Assembly (NCBI GenBank): GCA_947581825.1
Contig: CANPVP010000001.1
Location: 225,606-289,605 of the forward strand
Source of the DNA: an uncultured Clostridia bacterium
GTDB lineage: Bacteria; Bacillota; Clostridia; TANB77; CAG-508
Direction: 5' to 3'
DNA: 64,000 nucleotides
Part shown: positions 31,207 through 39,607 of the stretch, piece by piece
How positions within the stretch are numbered: the first letter of the stretch is position 1
Layout: every line of letters starts with the position of its first letter
Program-made: the position numbers and the translations under genes
The notes under the pieces: generated by a model
The model's database searches: none
Told to the model about the DNA's origin: nothing
Seen by the model: only the letters and a program-made list of their open reading frames with translations

Positions 31207-32865
31207 TTGGCTGGAAGAAAATCAAAATACTCTTCAGAAAATTCAAATAATAAAGATACTAAGACATGGTCAGTAGCACAATATATTAGACTTTCTCAAG
31301 AGGATAATGATACAGGAGTTGATAAGCAAGAGAGCAATAGTATTACAAGTCAAAAAGCTTTATTAAACGAATTTATTGAAGAACATGATGATTTGATTGT
31401 TTATGATACTTATGTTGATGATGGATATACTGGAACAGATTTTAATAGACCTGGTTTTCAAAGATTATTGGAGGATATGAGAAATGGGAATATAAATTGT
31501 GTTCTTGTAAAAGACTTATCAAGATTAGGAAGAAACTATATAGAAGTTGGAAATTATATTGAGCAAATATTTCCAATTTTTAATATAAGGTTTATAGCTA
31601 TAAATGATAATGTTGATAGCTTTAAGAATCCTATGAGTAGCAATACTATTCTAGTTCCATTTAAGAATCTAATTAATGATGAATATGCAAGAGATACATC
31701 AATAAAAATAAAATCAGCACTGAATGGAAGAAAGAAAAAAGGCGAATTTATAGGAGCTTTTCCAGCTTATGGATATGTAAAAGATAAACTAGACAAGCAT
31801 AAGTTAGTAATAGATCAGGAATCAGCTGAAATTGTAAGAAGAATTTTTGAATGGAAAGTGAACGAAGGGCTTGGAAATTTAGCAATATGTCATAGATTAA
31901 ATGATATGGGAGTTTTAAATCCAACAGGATATAAAAGGAAGAGATTAAATCAAAATTATAATAATTCTAAAATGAAGGAAGAAGATTATTCATGGTGCCC
32001 ATCTACTGTTAGAAATATTTTAAAAAATGATGTTTATATTGGGAATGTAACGCAAGGTAAAAGAAAAGTAAAAAGTTATAAAATACATAAAGTTGAACAA
32101 ATTCCAGAAGATGAATGGGTAACAGTAAAAAATATGCATGAGCCTATTATTGATAAGGAATTATTTGATAAAGCACAGAAATTAAGAAAAGTTGATACAA
32201 GAGTACAAAATACTGGAATTTTAAGTATGTGGGCAGGAATTTTGAGATGTAGCGATTGTGGACGTGCAATGCATAAAAAGTATTGCAAAAATGCTAGTGG
32301 CACAGTTTATGAATATTATATTTGTGGTACATATAGAAAAAAATCAAATAAGTTATGTACAAAGCATACTCTAAAAAAAGAAGAACTTGAAAGTAGTGTA
32401 TTAGATGCTGTTAAATTACATATAGAATTACTTATTGATATTGAATATATATTAGAGCAAGTTAATAAAACTAAAGCACAGAAATTAGCAAATGAAAATA
32501 TAGAAAGTATAAAATTCTCTAAACAAAAAGAAGTTGAAAAAATAAGTAATTTAAAAAGAAACTTATATGAAGACTGGAAAAATGAATATATAACAAAAGA
32601 AGAATATTTAGAATATAAGCAAAAGTATGAGAGAGAGATTGAAAAAATAAAAGAAATTATTGAAAATTTGGATAAACAAAAAGAAAAGAAAGAAGAGAAA
32701 ATAAAGAATAATAGCAAGTGGCTAGAAAACTTTAAGAAATATAAAAATATATCTGAACTAGACAGGGATATTATAACAGCGCTAATAGATTATATTGAGG
32801 TATATGAAAATAAAAAAATCAGAATTCATTTTAAATTTGTAAATGAACTGGATTTAATTTCTTAA
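31207..32865 (+). CDS. Large serine recombinase (site-specific integrase/excisionase)
   Basis: A 552-residue recombinase. N-terminal resolvase domain with catalytic Ser30 in RLSQED, and KDLSRLGRNYIEVGNYIEQI; recombinase domain (GYVKDKLDKHKLVIDQESAE, then STVRNILKNDVYIGNV); zinc ribbon with CSDC (Cys348, Cys351) and later Cys pair; then a long coiled coil (about residues 430-520) used for synapsis control. It starts with TTG after AAAAAAGGGGGCAAG. By family mechanism it cuts at a central dinucleotide of att sites; the core here centres on GG. It is surely the enzyme that integrated this element. Confidence 0.95.
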   Translation: MAGRKSKYSSENSNNKDTKTWSVAQYIRLSQEDNDTGVDKQESNSITSQKALLNEFIEEHDDLIVYDTYVDDGYTGTDFNRPGFQRLLEDMRNGNINCVLVKDLSRLGRNYIEVGNYIEQIFPIFNIRFIAINDNVDSFKNPMSSNTILVPFKNLINDEYARDTSIKIKSALNGRKKKGEFIGAFPAYGYVKDKLDKHKLVIDQESAEIVRRIFEWKVNEGLGNLAICHRLNDMGVLNPTGYKRKRLNQNYNNSKMKEEDYSWCPSTVRNILKNDVYIGNVTQGKRKVKSYKIHKVEQIPEDEWVTVKNMHEPIIDKELFDKAQKLRKVDTRVQNTGILSMWAGILRCSDCGRAMHKKYCKNASGTVYEYYICGTYRKKSNKLCTKHTLKKEELESSVLDAVKLHIELLIDIEYILEQVNKTKAQKLANENIESIKFSKQKEVEKISNLKRNLYEDWKNEYITKEEYLEYKQKYEREIEKIKEIIENLDKQKEKKEEKIKNNSKWLENFKKYKNISELDRDIITALIDYIEVYENKKIRIHFKFVNELDLIS

Positions 32866-32914
32866 GTTATTGTTATACATGGGGACGGAGTTTTGTGGTT
32901 ATAGAAATTATATA

Positions 32915-32951
32915 ATAAAAACTCCTACAGTATTAACTATAGGAGTTTTTC
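32915..32951. terminator. Terminator after the recombinase gene
   Basis: AAAACTCCTA/TAGGAGTTTT stem with A-rich and T-rich flanks, between the recombinase and the convergent wall-anchored protein gene. Confidence 0.8.
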
Positions 32952-33006
32952 CGATATTACTTATATTATAGGTATTTAATTATTTGATTTTCGTCTTTTT
33001 TGTATC

Positions 33007-34206
33007 TTAAAATGATTCTTTACTCTTAAATAATAATGCACCAACAGATAAGATAGCTATTCCTGATATAGCTAAAGGCAAGTAGTTTACTACACCTGTT
33101 TTTGGTGTTGTATCTTTTTCATCATCATTCTTATTTTCGTCTACTATTGGCTCATCATCTTTTGGTTCATCATCTTTTGGTTCATCATCTTTTGGGTCGT
33201 CAGAAGCTTTTGTTTCTTCTAACTTAGCATAAATAGTAGTATCTGATGTTAATTCTTTAGAAAAATCAAATTTTGTTTCAAATTTAGCATCTTCATAAAA
33301 ATCAACTAAAGTGTAATTAGATAAACCTAATTCATCTAAGTCAATTTCTTTTTCTAAATCTTCTCTTGAAAGTGTTGTACCTTCTTTTAGTTCTTTTGTT
33401 ATAGTCTCATCATTTAATTTTACAGTTACAGTTATATCTTTTACAAATTCTTCACCTGTAGGTGATACTTTATCATTATCATTACTTTCGAAAAGAATTT
33501 TGTTATCAGAATCAGTTACAACGACTTTGTTACCGCTAGTAAATATCTTTTGTTCTGAATCAGGGGTATTTTCAACAGAAAAACCAGTTAAATTATCGTC
33601 ATTTTCAGCGATATAAATAACATTTTTAGTTTGGTCTGTTGTAATTTTACCATTCATAACTATCTTTGGATTTATATTTTCTGTAATGCTATCTCCTTTA
33701 GAGATTTCTATACCATTATTATCGTTCTCACCATTTTTCCCTAAAGTTAAGTCGATAACTTCTACAGTACCAGCATTAACTAATACACCACCAAACTTAT
33801 TGTTTTCAATTTTTACTTTATCTAAAATTACATGACCACCATTATAAGCTTGTACGGCATATTTGTTACTACCAGTTAAAGTAAGGGATTCTAAAGTTAC
33901 TTTACCATCTTTTCCAACTGTAATCAAAGAACCATTAGAGTCATGATTAGTAAAATTTTCAGCTTTTGATATAGTATGTCCAGCACCATTAATAGTAAAT
34001 GTCTTTCCAGTAGTTTCTAGCGGTTCTGTTAGTTGAATGTTACCTGTTAGTGTAATAACATCATTATTATCAGCTTTTTCAATTGCATCTTTTAAATCTG
34101 CTTCATTACTTACTGATTTACTTTCTGCACTAGCAAAAGTAGGAACTAATACTATTGCCATTAATGTTATAACTAAAAATAAGGCTATTTTTTTAATGTT
34201 TTTCAT
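33007..34206 (-). CDS. Cell-wall-anchored surface protein (beta-helix-like, InlB-type B repeat, TPKTG sorting signal)
   Basis: A 399-residue cargo protein of the element. Signal peptide (KKIALFLVITLMAIVLVPTF, ends ASA), a repetitive beta-helix-like region (ISKAENFTNHDSNGSLITVG; ALQAYNG-type turns such as YAVQAYNGGHVILDKV), a Listeria-Bacteroides-type repeat (DITVTVKLNDETITKELKEG ... TTIYAKLEE), a DDEPK-repeat spacer, and a C-terminal TPKTG motif with hydrophobic helix and basic tail. It should be attached to peptidoglycan by sortase. The start at 34206 has AAAGGA upstream. On the opposite strand to the rest of the element. Confidence 0.8.
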   Translation of the reverse strand: MKNIKKIALFLVITLMAIVLVPTFASAESKSVSNEADLKDAIEKADNNDVITLTGNIQLTEPLETTGKTFTINGAGHTISKAENFTNHDSNGSLITVGKDGKVTLESLTLTGSNKYAVQAYNGGHVILDKVKIENNKFGGVLVNAGTVEVIDLTLGKNGENDNNGIEISKGDSITENINPKIVMNGKITTDQTKNVIYIAENDDNLTGFSVENTPDSEQKIFTSGNKVVVTDSDNKILFESNDNDKVSPTGEEFVKDITVTVKLNDETITKELKEGTTLSREDLEKEIDLDELGLSNYTLVDFYEDAKFETKFDFSKELTSDTTIYAKLEETKASDDPKDDEPKDDEPKDDEPIVDENKNDDEKDTTPKTGVVNYLPLAISGIAILSVGALLFKSKESF

Positions 34207-34498
34207 TTTATCATATCCTTTCATAATTAATATATATTTTTCTTATAAAAAAGTTATTTCATATCTATAATGCATAAATGCTTTATTAAATTACTTTTTT
34301 ATTGAGTAGTATTTTACAAAAATATTATCGACTTTTTTTTATTAATTTATGCAAATTAATGATTTTTTTCATTGAGAATAAAAAGAAATTTTGTAAAAAA
34401 ATTGAAAAGATAAATTAATAATAAAAAAATCAAAAAGGTAGAAAATAATTTTTATATATGTTAGAATTAGATTAAATTATAAGAAAGGAAATATACGT

Positions 34499-35131
34499 AT
34501 GAAAAAATCAAGTAAAATTATTATTGCTTTAATCGTAATTATAGCACTTGTCGTAGCAGTTTCAGCTTTTATATGTTGGACTACAAAAAATAAAACAACA
34601 GAAAACGAAAAAAACACATTAAAAGTTTCAACAGTTGAAGAGTTAACAAAAGTGGTAGAAGATGTGTATTCCAAAAAAGAAAAACCATTTCCTAGCCTAG
34701 AAACAACTGAAATTGATGTGTCTGATGAAGTAAGTGTACAATCAGCTACAGGACTTGAAAATGGAGAAAAACTTGAATATCTTGTTGTATCAGAACCAAT
34801 GATTTCTTCTCAAGCTTATTCTTTTGTTCTAGCAAAAGTAAAATCAGGAGTAAATGCTAATGATATTGCAAAAGAGATGTTTGATAAAGTTAATCCAAGA
34901 AAATGGATTTGTGTATCAGCTGAAAAAGTTTGTGCTACTAGTAGCGGAGATGTTGCATGCCTTATAATGACTAATAAGGATGCTACTGAAAGTATTTTTG
35001 AAGGTTTCAAAGAAGTTGCTGGAAGTGTAGGACAAGAATATAAAAAAGATATTGAAGAAGAAGAACTTCCAGAAGATATGACACTTCCAAGTATTGATGT
35101 ACCAAATGATGTAGAAAATACAGTAGATTAA
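34499..35131 (+). CDS. DUF4358 domain protein (membrane-anchored)
   Basis: A 210-residue protein with an N-terminal signal-anchor (IIIALIVIIALVVAVSAFIC) and an extracytoplasmic DUF4358 domain (AYSFVLAKVKSGVNANDIAK, EMFDKVNPRKWICVSAEKVC, SSGDVACLIMTN). In Clostridia such proteins are frequently encoded next to MBOAT acyltransferase and DHHW genes, exactly as here, suggesting an accessory role in acylating a surface polymer. The ribosome binding site AAGAAAGGAAAT precedes the ATG. The C-terminal tail is acidic. The molecular function is not established. Confidence 0.75.
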   Translation: MKKSSKIIIALIVIIALVVAVSAFICWTTKNKTTENEKNTLKVSTVEELTKVVEDVYSKKEKPFPSLETTEIDVSDEVSVQSATGLENGEKLEYLVVSEPMISSQAYSFVLAKVKSGVNANDIAKEMFDKVNPRKWICVSAEKVCATSSGDVACLIMTNKDATESIFEGFKEVAGSVGQEYKKDIEEEELPEDMTLPSIDVPNDVENTVD

Positions 35132-35147
35132 AAATTAAATCTAATAG

Positions 35148-35180
35148 ATAAATCATCGTCATTTTATGTCGATGATTTAT
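35148..35180 (+). terminator. Hairpin between DUF4358 and MBOAT genes
   Basis: TAAATCATCG/CGATGATTTA stem with an 11-base loop. There is no T tract after it, so it more likely protects the mRNA or modulates expression than terminates. Confidence 0.45.
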
Positions 35181-35196
35181 TAGTTAAGGAGAGAAA

Positions 35197-36582
35197 ATGA
35201 TATTTTCGAGTATAACTTTTTTATTTTTCTTTTTACCAATAGTTTTGGCAATATATTATATTGTACCCAAAAAAATTAAAAATTTTATATTATTAGTGGC
35301 ATCACTATTTTTCTATTTTTATAGTGAACCAGTTTATGTTTTATTGATGATTTTTTCAATAATTTCAACGTATATTTTTGGCTTATTAATAGATAAATAT
35401 AAAAAATATTCAAAAGTTTTTTTAATAATTTCAATTTGTATAAGTGTTGGAATTCTGGTTTATTTTAAATATACTAATTTTATTATTCAAAATATAAATT
35501 TGTGGTTAAAAAATAAAATAGATTTTATAAATGTTATTCTTCCTATTGGAATCTCTTTTTATACTTTTCAAATGATTAGTTATAATATAGATGTATATAG
35601 AGGACAAGCAAAAGTTCAAAAAAATATTTTAAAACTTGCAATGTATATTTCACTTTTCCCACAATTAATTGCAGGTCCAATAGTAAGATATACTACAATA
35701 GAAGGACAACTGGAAAATAGAACACATACATTAGAGAAGTTTTCAAATGGAGTAAAAAGATTTGTAATAGGGCTGGGAAAGAAAGTTTTAATTGCAAATG
35801 TTTTAGGAGAATTGGCTAGTAAGTTTTTAAGTAGTAATGATGTTAGTGTTTTATTTTTCTGGTTATATGGAATTTCAATAATGTTACAAATATATTTTGA
35901 TTTTTCGGGATATTCAGATATGGCAATAGGACTTGGAAAAATGTTTGGATTTGAATTTCTAGAAAATTTCAATTATCCATATATTGCTACAACAATAACA
36001 GATTTCTGGAGAAGATGGCATATTTCGCTTAGTAGTTGGTTTAGAGATTATATATATATTCCACTTGGAGGAAATAGAGTAAGTAAATTAAAGTGGATAA
36101 GAAATATTCTTTTAGTATGGATGTTAACAGGCTTATGGCATGGAGCATCTTGGAACTTTGTTATATGGGGATTATATTTTGGAATAATATTATTATTTGA
36201 AAAAATATTTTTAAATAAATTTTTAGAGAAAGTTCCAAATATATTGAAAAGAGTATATGTATTAGTAATTGTAATGCTTAGCTTTATCATATTTAATGGA
36301 GAAGGAATAGAACAGATTATGAGAAATAATGAAGGTTTAATTTGTATTGGGGAAATTCCATTAATCTCAACAGAAAGTTTATATTACTTGAAGAGTTATT
36401 GCATAGCTTTACTAATTGGAATAATCGGATCAACTCCTTTAAGTAAAAATATTGCGAATAGCAGAAAGTTTAATAGAATTGCCAATTTTTTAGAACCAGT
36501 ATTTTTAATAATTATATTAGTAGTTTCAACAAGTTATATTATTGATGGTTCGTTTAACCCATTCTTATATTTTAGATTTTAG
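35197..36582 (+). CDS. MBOAT-family membrane-bound O-acyltransferase (AlgI/PatA/DltB-like)
   Basis: A 461-residue polytopic membrane protein with about ten helices. It carries the MBOAT hallmarks FQMISYNIDVYRG, FPQLIAGPIVRY, FSGYSDMAIGLGKMFGF, DFWRRWHISLSSWFRDYIYI and the catalytic His in TGLWHGASWNFVIWG. By family knowledge it moves acyl (usually acetyl) groups across the membrane for O-acylation of a polysaccharide, peptidoglycan or teichoic acid. The partner transferase is encoded 8 bases downstream. The ribosome binding site AAGGAG precedes the ATG. Cargo of the element. Confidence 0.92.
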   Translation: MIFSSITFLFFFLPIVLAIYYIVPKKIKNFILLVASLFFYFYSEPVYVLLMIFSIISTYIFGLLIDKYKKYSKVFLIISICISVGILVYFKYTNFIIQNINLWLKNKIDFINVILPIGISFYTFQMISYNIDVYRGQAKVQKNILKLAMYISLFPQLIAGPIVRYTTIEGQLENRTHTLEKFSNGVKRFVIGLGKKVLIANVLGELASKFLSSNDVSVLFFWLYGISIMLQIYFDFSGYSDMAIGLGKMFGFEFLENFNYPYIATTITDFWRRWHISLSSWFRDYIYIPLGGNRVSKLKWIRNILLVWMLTGLWHGASWNFVIWGLYFGIILLFEKIFLNKFLEKVPNILKRVYVLVIVMLSFIIFNGEGIEQIMRNNEGLICIGEIPLISTESLYYLKSYCIALLIGIIGSTPLSKNIANSRKFNRIANFLEPVFLIIILVVSTSYIIDGSFNPFLYFRF

Positions 36583-36590
36583 GAGGAAAT

Positions 36591-37679
36591 ATGAAAGGGA
36601 ATAAAGCGAAAGATGCTATAGTTACGATAGCTTTCCTAATAATTTTATTTTCAGTATTTATCATAAATATAGTAGTAAAAGATAAAACAATTTCTGCTTC
36701 TGAAAGGAGAAGATTAGCAAGTTTTCCAAAGATTACAAAGTCAGAAGTAATGACAGGAAAGTTATCAGAAAAATTTGAAAAATATTTTTCTGATCAATTT
36801 GTTGGAAGAGATTTTTTTAGAAGTTTAAAAACTGTATGGAATTTCAATGTTTTTAGACAGAAAGATAATAACGAATTGTTTGTAAAGGATAATTCGATAT
36901 ATAAAATGGAATATAAATTAAAAGAAAAAAATATTAAAAAATCAGCAGAAAAAATAAATGAAATCTATAATAAGTATTTAAAAAATATGAAAGTTTATTA
37001 TTCTATAATTCCTGATAAAAATTATTACTTAGAAAAAGATGACCATTTAAAAATGGACTATGAGAAAATAAAAGATATAATGAGTCAAAATTTGAGCAAT
37101 ATCAAGTATATAGATATATGGGATGAGCTTGATTTAAATGATTATTATAGAACGGATTTACATTGGAAACAAGAAAAATTAGATGATGTTGTAATGTGTA
37201 TAAAAGAGAATATGAACCTAGAAAACACAGATTTTGCAAAATATGATGTAAAGGATAAAGGAGAGTTTTACGGGGCATATTATGGACAATTAGGAATGAA
37301 AGTTAAACCAGATAATTTATATATTTTAACAAATGAGGAACTAGAAAAGTGTGTTACATATAATTTTGAAACTAATCAAATAGGAAAAGTCTATCAGACT
37401 CCTAGAACATCAGATAAATACGATATATATTTATCTGGGGCAGTGCCATTACTTAGAATAGAAAATCCAAATTCTAAATCAAATAAAGAATTGATATTGT
37501 TTAGAGATTCATTTGGAAGTAGTTTAGCACCATTATTACTAGATAGTTATAGTAAAATCACGCTAGTTGATATAAGATACATGTCAAGCAAAAATTTAGA
37601 CCAATATATAGAATTTAATGGGCAAGATGTATTGTTTTTATATAGTAGTTTGGTATTAAATCAAAATATTTTACGATAA
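36591..37679 (+). CDS. DHHW/AlgX-like extracytoplasmic acyltransferase partner
   Basis: A 362-residue protein with an N-terminal signal-anchor (AIVTIAFLIILFSVFIINIV) and an SGNH-like domain: TDLHWK carries the Asp/His catalytic pair and FRDSFGSSLAPLL the serine motif. Members act with an MBOAT protein to transfer acetyl groups to a surface glycan (AlgJ/AlgX/PatB type). It is the last gene of the cargo operon and ends 3 bases before the right inverted arm of attR, so its transcript could read into the downstream cell-wall genes. Confidence 0.85.
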   Translation: MKGNKAKDAIVTIAFLIILFSVFIINIVVKDKTISASERRRLASFPKITKSEVMTGKLSEKFEKYFSDQFVGRDFFRSLKTVWNFNVFRQKDNNELFVKDNSIYKMEYKLKEKNIKKSAEKINEIYNKYLKNMKVYYSIIPDKNYYLEKDDHLKMDYEKIKDIMSQNLSNIKYIDIWDELDLNDYYRTDLHWKQEKLDDVVMCIKENMNLENTDFAKYDVKDKGEFYGAYYGQLGMKVKPDNLYILTNEELEKCVTYNFETNQIGKVYQTPRTSDKYDIYLSGAVPLLRIENPNSKSNKELILFRDSFGSSLAPLLLDSYSKITLVDIRYMSSKNLDQYIEFNGQDVLFLYSSLVLNQNILR

Positions 37680-37681
37680 AA

Positions 37682-37710
37682 TGTAGTTACAAAATACACC
37701 AAGGAGGTGC
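37682..37710 (+). other. attR: inner inverted arm plus core repeat
   Basis: TGTAGTTACAAAATACACC (37682-37700) overlaps by one base the core CAAGGAGGTGC (37700-37710). After circularisation this arm, the core and the attL arm would form a 50-bp symmetric attP with 19-bp arms around the 12-bp centre AAGGAGGTGCAT. Confidence 0.8.
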
Positions 37711-37990
37711 TGTTGCAGCACCTGTAGGTGGTAAAATTTTGACAGATGTTTTATCATATTTAGAATTAGAGAAGGATGATGTATCTGAAGATGAAATAAT
37801 AAAAAGAGTAAGTGTTCCAGATATACGTGGAATGAGTGTAAAGAAAGCAAAAAGTCTGCTAAAAGAAAGTGGTTTATTATTAGAGTTAAAAGAAGCAAAA
37901 GAGGTGTCTGATGAAGCAATAATAACAACTCAAATTCCAATGCCAGAAACCCAAGTAAATGAAAATAGTAAAGTATATTATGAAACATAA
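37709..37990 (+). pseudogene. spoVD: Detached C-terminal part of the dcw penicillin-binding protein (last helix and PASTA domain)
   Basis: Continues the PBP frame interrupted at 30804: Ala then VAAPVGGKILTDVLSYLEL, the terminal helix of a class B transpeptidase, followed by a single PASTA domain (VSVPDIRGMSVKKAKSLLKE ... NSKVYYET). PASTA domains bind muropeptides or beta-lactams and are typical of SpoVD. No ribosome binding site or good start codon is present at the break, so it is unlikely to be expressed alone. A TTG at 37739 is in frame but weakly supported. Excision of the element would restore it to the 5' part. Confidence 0.88.
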
Positions 37991-38077
37991 AAATATTTAA
38001 AAATATAATTTTATACTATACAAAAGAAAAAAATAATTATATAATGTTATGGGATTTTATGGACTGGAGGAATATGT

Positions 38078-39589
38078 ATGGAATTAAAATCAATTTTAAG
38101 AAAAATTGAAGGTTTAAAGGCAAAAGGAAATTTAGATATAGAAATAAGTAATATTACCAGTGATTCAAGAGAAGTTATAGATGGTAGTCTATTTGTTGCA
38201 ATAAAAGGATTCGAAACAGATGGGCATAAATATATAGAAAAAGCAATAGCAAGTGGTGCAAAAGCTGTAATGATTGAAGAGGGATTTGATTATAAAACTG
38301 TCAAAGAACTGGAAGGTGTAACTATCATATCTGCACCAGATACTCGATATGCATTAGCAATTTGTAGTAGCAATTTTTATGATAATCCATCAGAAAAATT
38401 TAAATTAATAGGTGTTACAGGCACAAAGGGAAAAACTACTACTACATATATGATAAAATCAATATTAGAAAAACAAGGCAAAAAAGTAGGACTAATAGGA
38501 ACAATTGCAACATATATTGGAGATAAAAAAATAGAAGATAGTGATAGAACAACGCCAGAAAGTACAAAGCTTCAACAAATATTTGCTATGATGGTAAAAG
38601 AAGAAGTAGAAGTTGTCGTCATGGAAGTTTCATCACAAAGTCTAAAACTTAATAGAGTTGCAGGTTGTAATTTTGATATAGGTGTGTTCACGAATTTTTC
38701 AGAAGATCATATAAGTCCAAAAGAACATCCAAACATGGAAGATTATTTCAATTCAAAAGTAAAATTATTTGAAATGTGCAAAATTGGTTTTATAAACGCA
38801 GATGATTTCCATGTTGCAAAAGTAAAAAAATTAGTACCTGATTGTGCAATTTCTACTTATGGAATAGATAATTTTTGTGATGTATTAGCAAAAGATATAA
38901 CAATAACAAATTCATATGTAGATTTCAAAGTAAAAATGGAAGGAAAAAACGAACGAGTTAAAACATGTATACCAGGAAGATTTAGTGTTTATAATGCATT
39001 AGCAGCAATTTGTGTAACAACAAAGCTAGGTGTTCCAAAGGAGATTATAAAAGAAGCTTTAGTAGAAGTGAGAGTACCAGGAAGAAGTGAATTAGTAGAA
39101 AATAAAAGAGATTTAGTGATAATGATAGATTATGCTCATTCTCCAGAAAGCTTAGATAATATATTAAGAGCAGTTAAATCATATACACCAGGTAAAGTAA
39201 TTTCTGTTTTCGGTTGTGGTGGGGATAGAGATTCAGGAAAAAGACCTTTAATGGGTGAAATATCAGGAAAAATAGCAGACTTTACAATAATTACATCAGA
39301 TAATCCAAGAACAGAAAGTCCTGAAGCAATAGTAAAAGAAATTGAAGCAGGAATAAAAAAGACTAAAGGAAAATATACATGTATAGTTGATAGAATAGAA
39401 GCAATAAAATATGCAATTTCTATGGCAAAGAAAAGCGATATAATTGTTTTAGCTGGAAAGGGTCATGAACCATATCAAGAAATAGGTCATGAAAAGTATC
39501 CTTTTGATGAAAGAATTATAGTGAGAGAAATTATAGAAGAATTAGAAAAAGAAGAAAAAAACACAGAACAAAATAAAAGAAAAAAATAG
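38078..39589 (+). CDS. murE: UDP-N-acetylmuramoyl-L-alanyl-D-glutamate--2,6-diaminopimelate ligase
   Basis: A 503-residue cytosolic Mur ligase that adds the third amino acid to the peptidoglycan precursor with ATP. ATP site GVTGTKGKTTTTYM, the carbamylated-lysine region, and the DNPRTESP motif, whose DNPR signature indicates meso-diaminopimelate rather than lysine. The ribosome binding site CTGGAGG precedes the ATG. It follows the PBP C-terminal fragment by 87 bases. In this cluster murF and murD are absent, so they must lie elsewhere. Confidence 0.96.
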   Translation: MELKSILRKIEGLKAKGNLDIEISNITSDSREVIDGSLFVAIKGFETDGHKYIEKAIASGAKAVMIEEGFDYKTVKELEGVTIISAPDTRYALAICSSNFYDNPSEKFKLIGVTGTKGKTTTTYMIKSILEKQGKKVGLIGTIATYIGDKKIEDSDRTTPESTKLQQIFAMMVKEEVEVVVMEVSSQSLKLNRVAGCNFDIGVFTNFSEDHISPKEHPNMEDYFNSKVKLFEMCKIGFINADDFHVAKVKKLVPDCAISTYGIDNFCDVLAKDITITNSYVDFKVKMEGKNERVKTCIPGRFSVYNALAAICVTTKLGVPKEIIKEALVEVRVPGRSELVENKRDLVIMIDYAHSPESLDNILRAVKSYTPGKVISVFGCGGDRDSGKRPLMGEISGKIADFTIITSDNPRTESPEAIVKEIEAGIKKTKGKYTCIVDRIEAIKYAISMAKKSDIIVLAGKGHEPYQEIGHEKYPFDERIIVREIIEELEKEEKNTEQNKRKK

Positions 39590-39607
39590 ACGAAAAGAGT
39601 GAAAGAA

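Larger units (their letters stand above)
30794..37710 (+). mobile_element. 6.9-kb large-serine-recombinase element integrated in the dcw PBP gene
   Basis: Bounded by direct repeats CAAGGAGGTGC at 30794-30804 and 37700-37710 (period 6906 bp). It contains in order: two 14-bp palindromes, a terminator, a 53-codon frame, a large serine recombinase, a minus-strand wall-anchored protein, a DUF4358 protein, an MBOAT acyltransferase and a DHHW protein. No conjugation, replication or phage genes are present. Removing one repeat period restores the PBP reading frame exactly (GGHQGGA joined to VAAPVGGKI). It resembles skin-type intervening elements in structure. Confidence 0.88.

Noticed and set aside
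30794..37710. Interpretation as an integrative conjugative element or prophage
   Set aside because: No relaxase, type IV secretion, replication, capsid or lysis genes are present; only a recombinase and surface cargo.
37739..37990. Separate small PASTA-domain gene starting at TTG 37739
   Set aside because: No ribosome binding site, and the upstream in-frame sequence is clearly PBP C-terminus continuous with the 5' fragment after excision.
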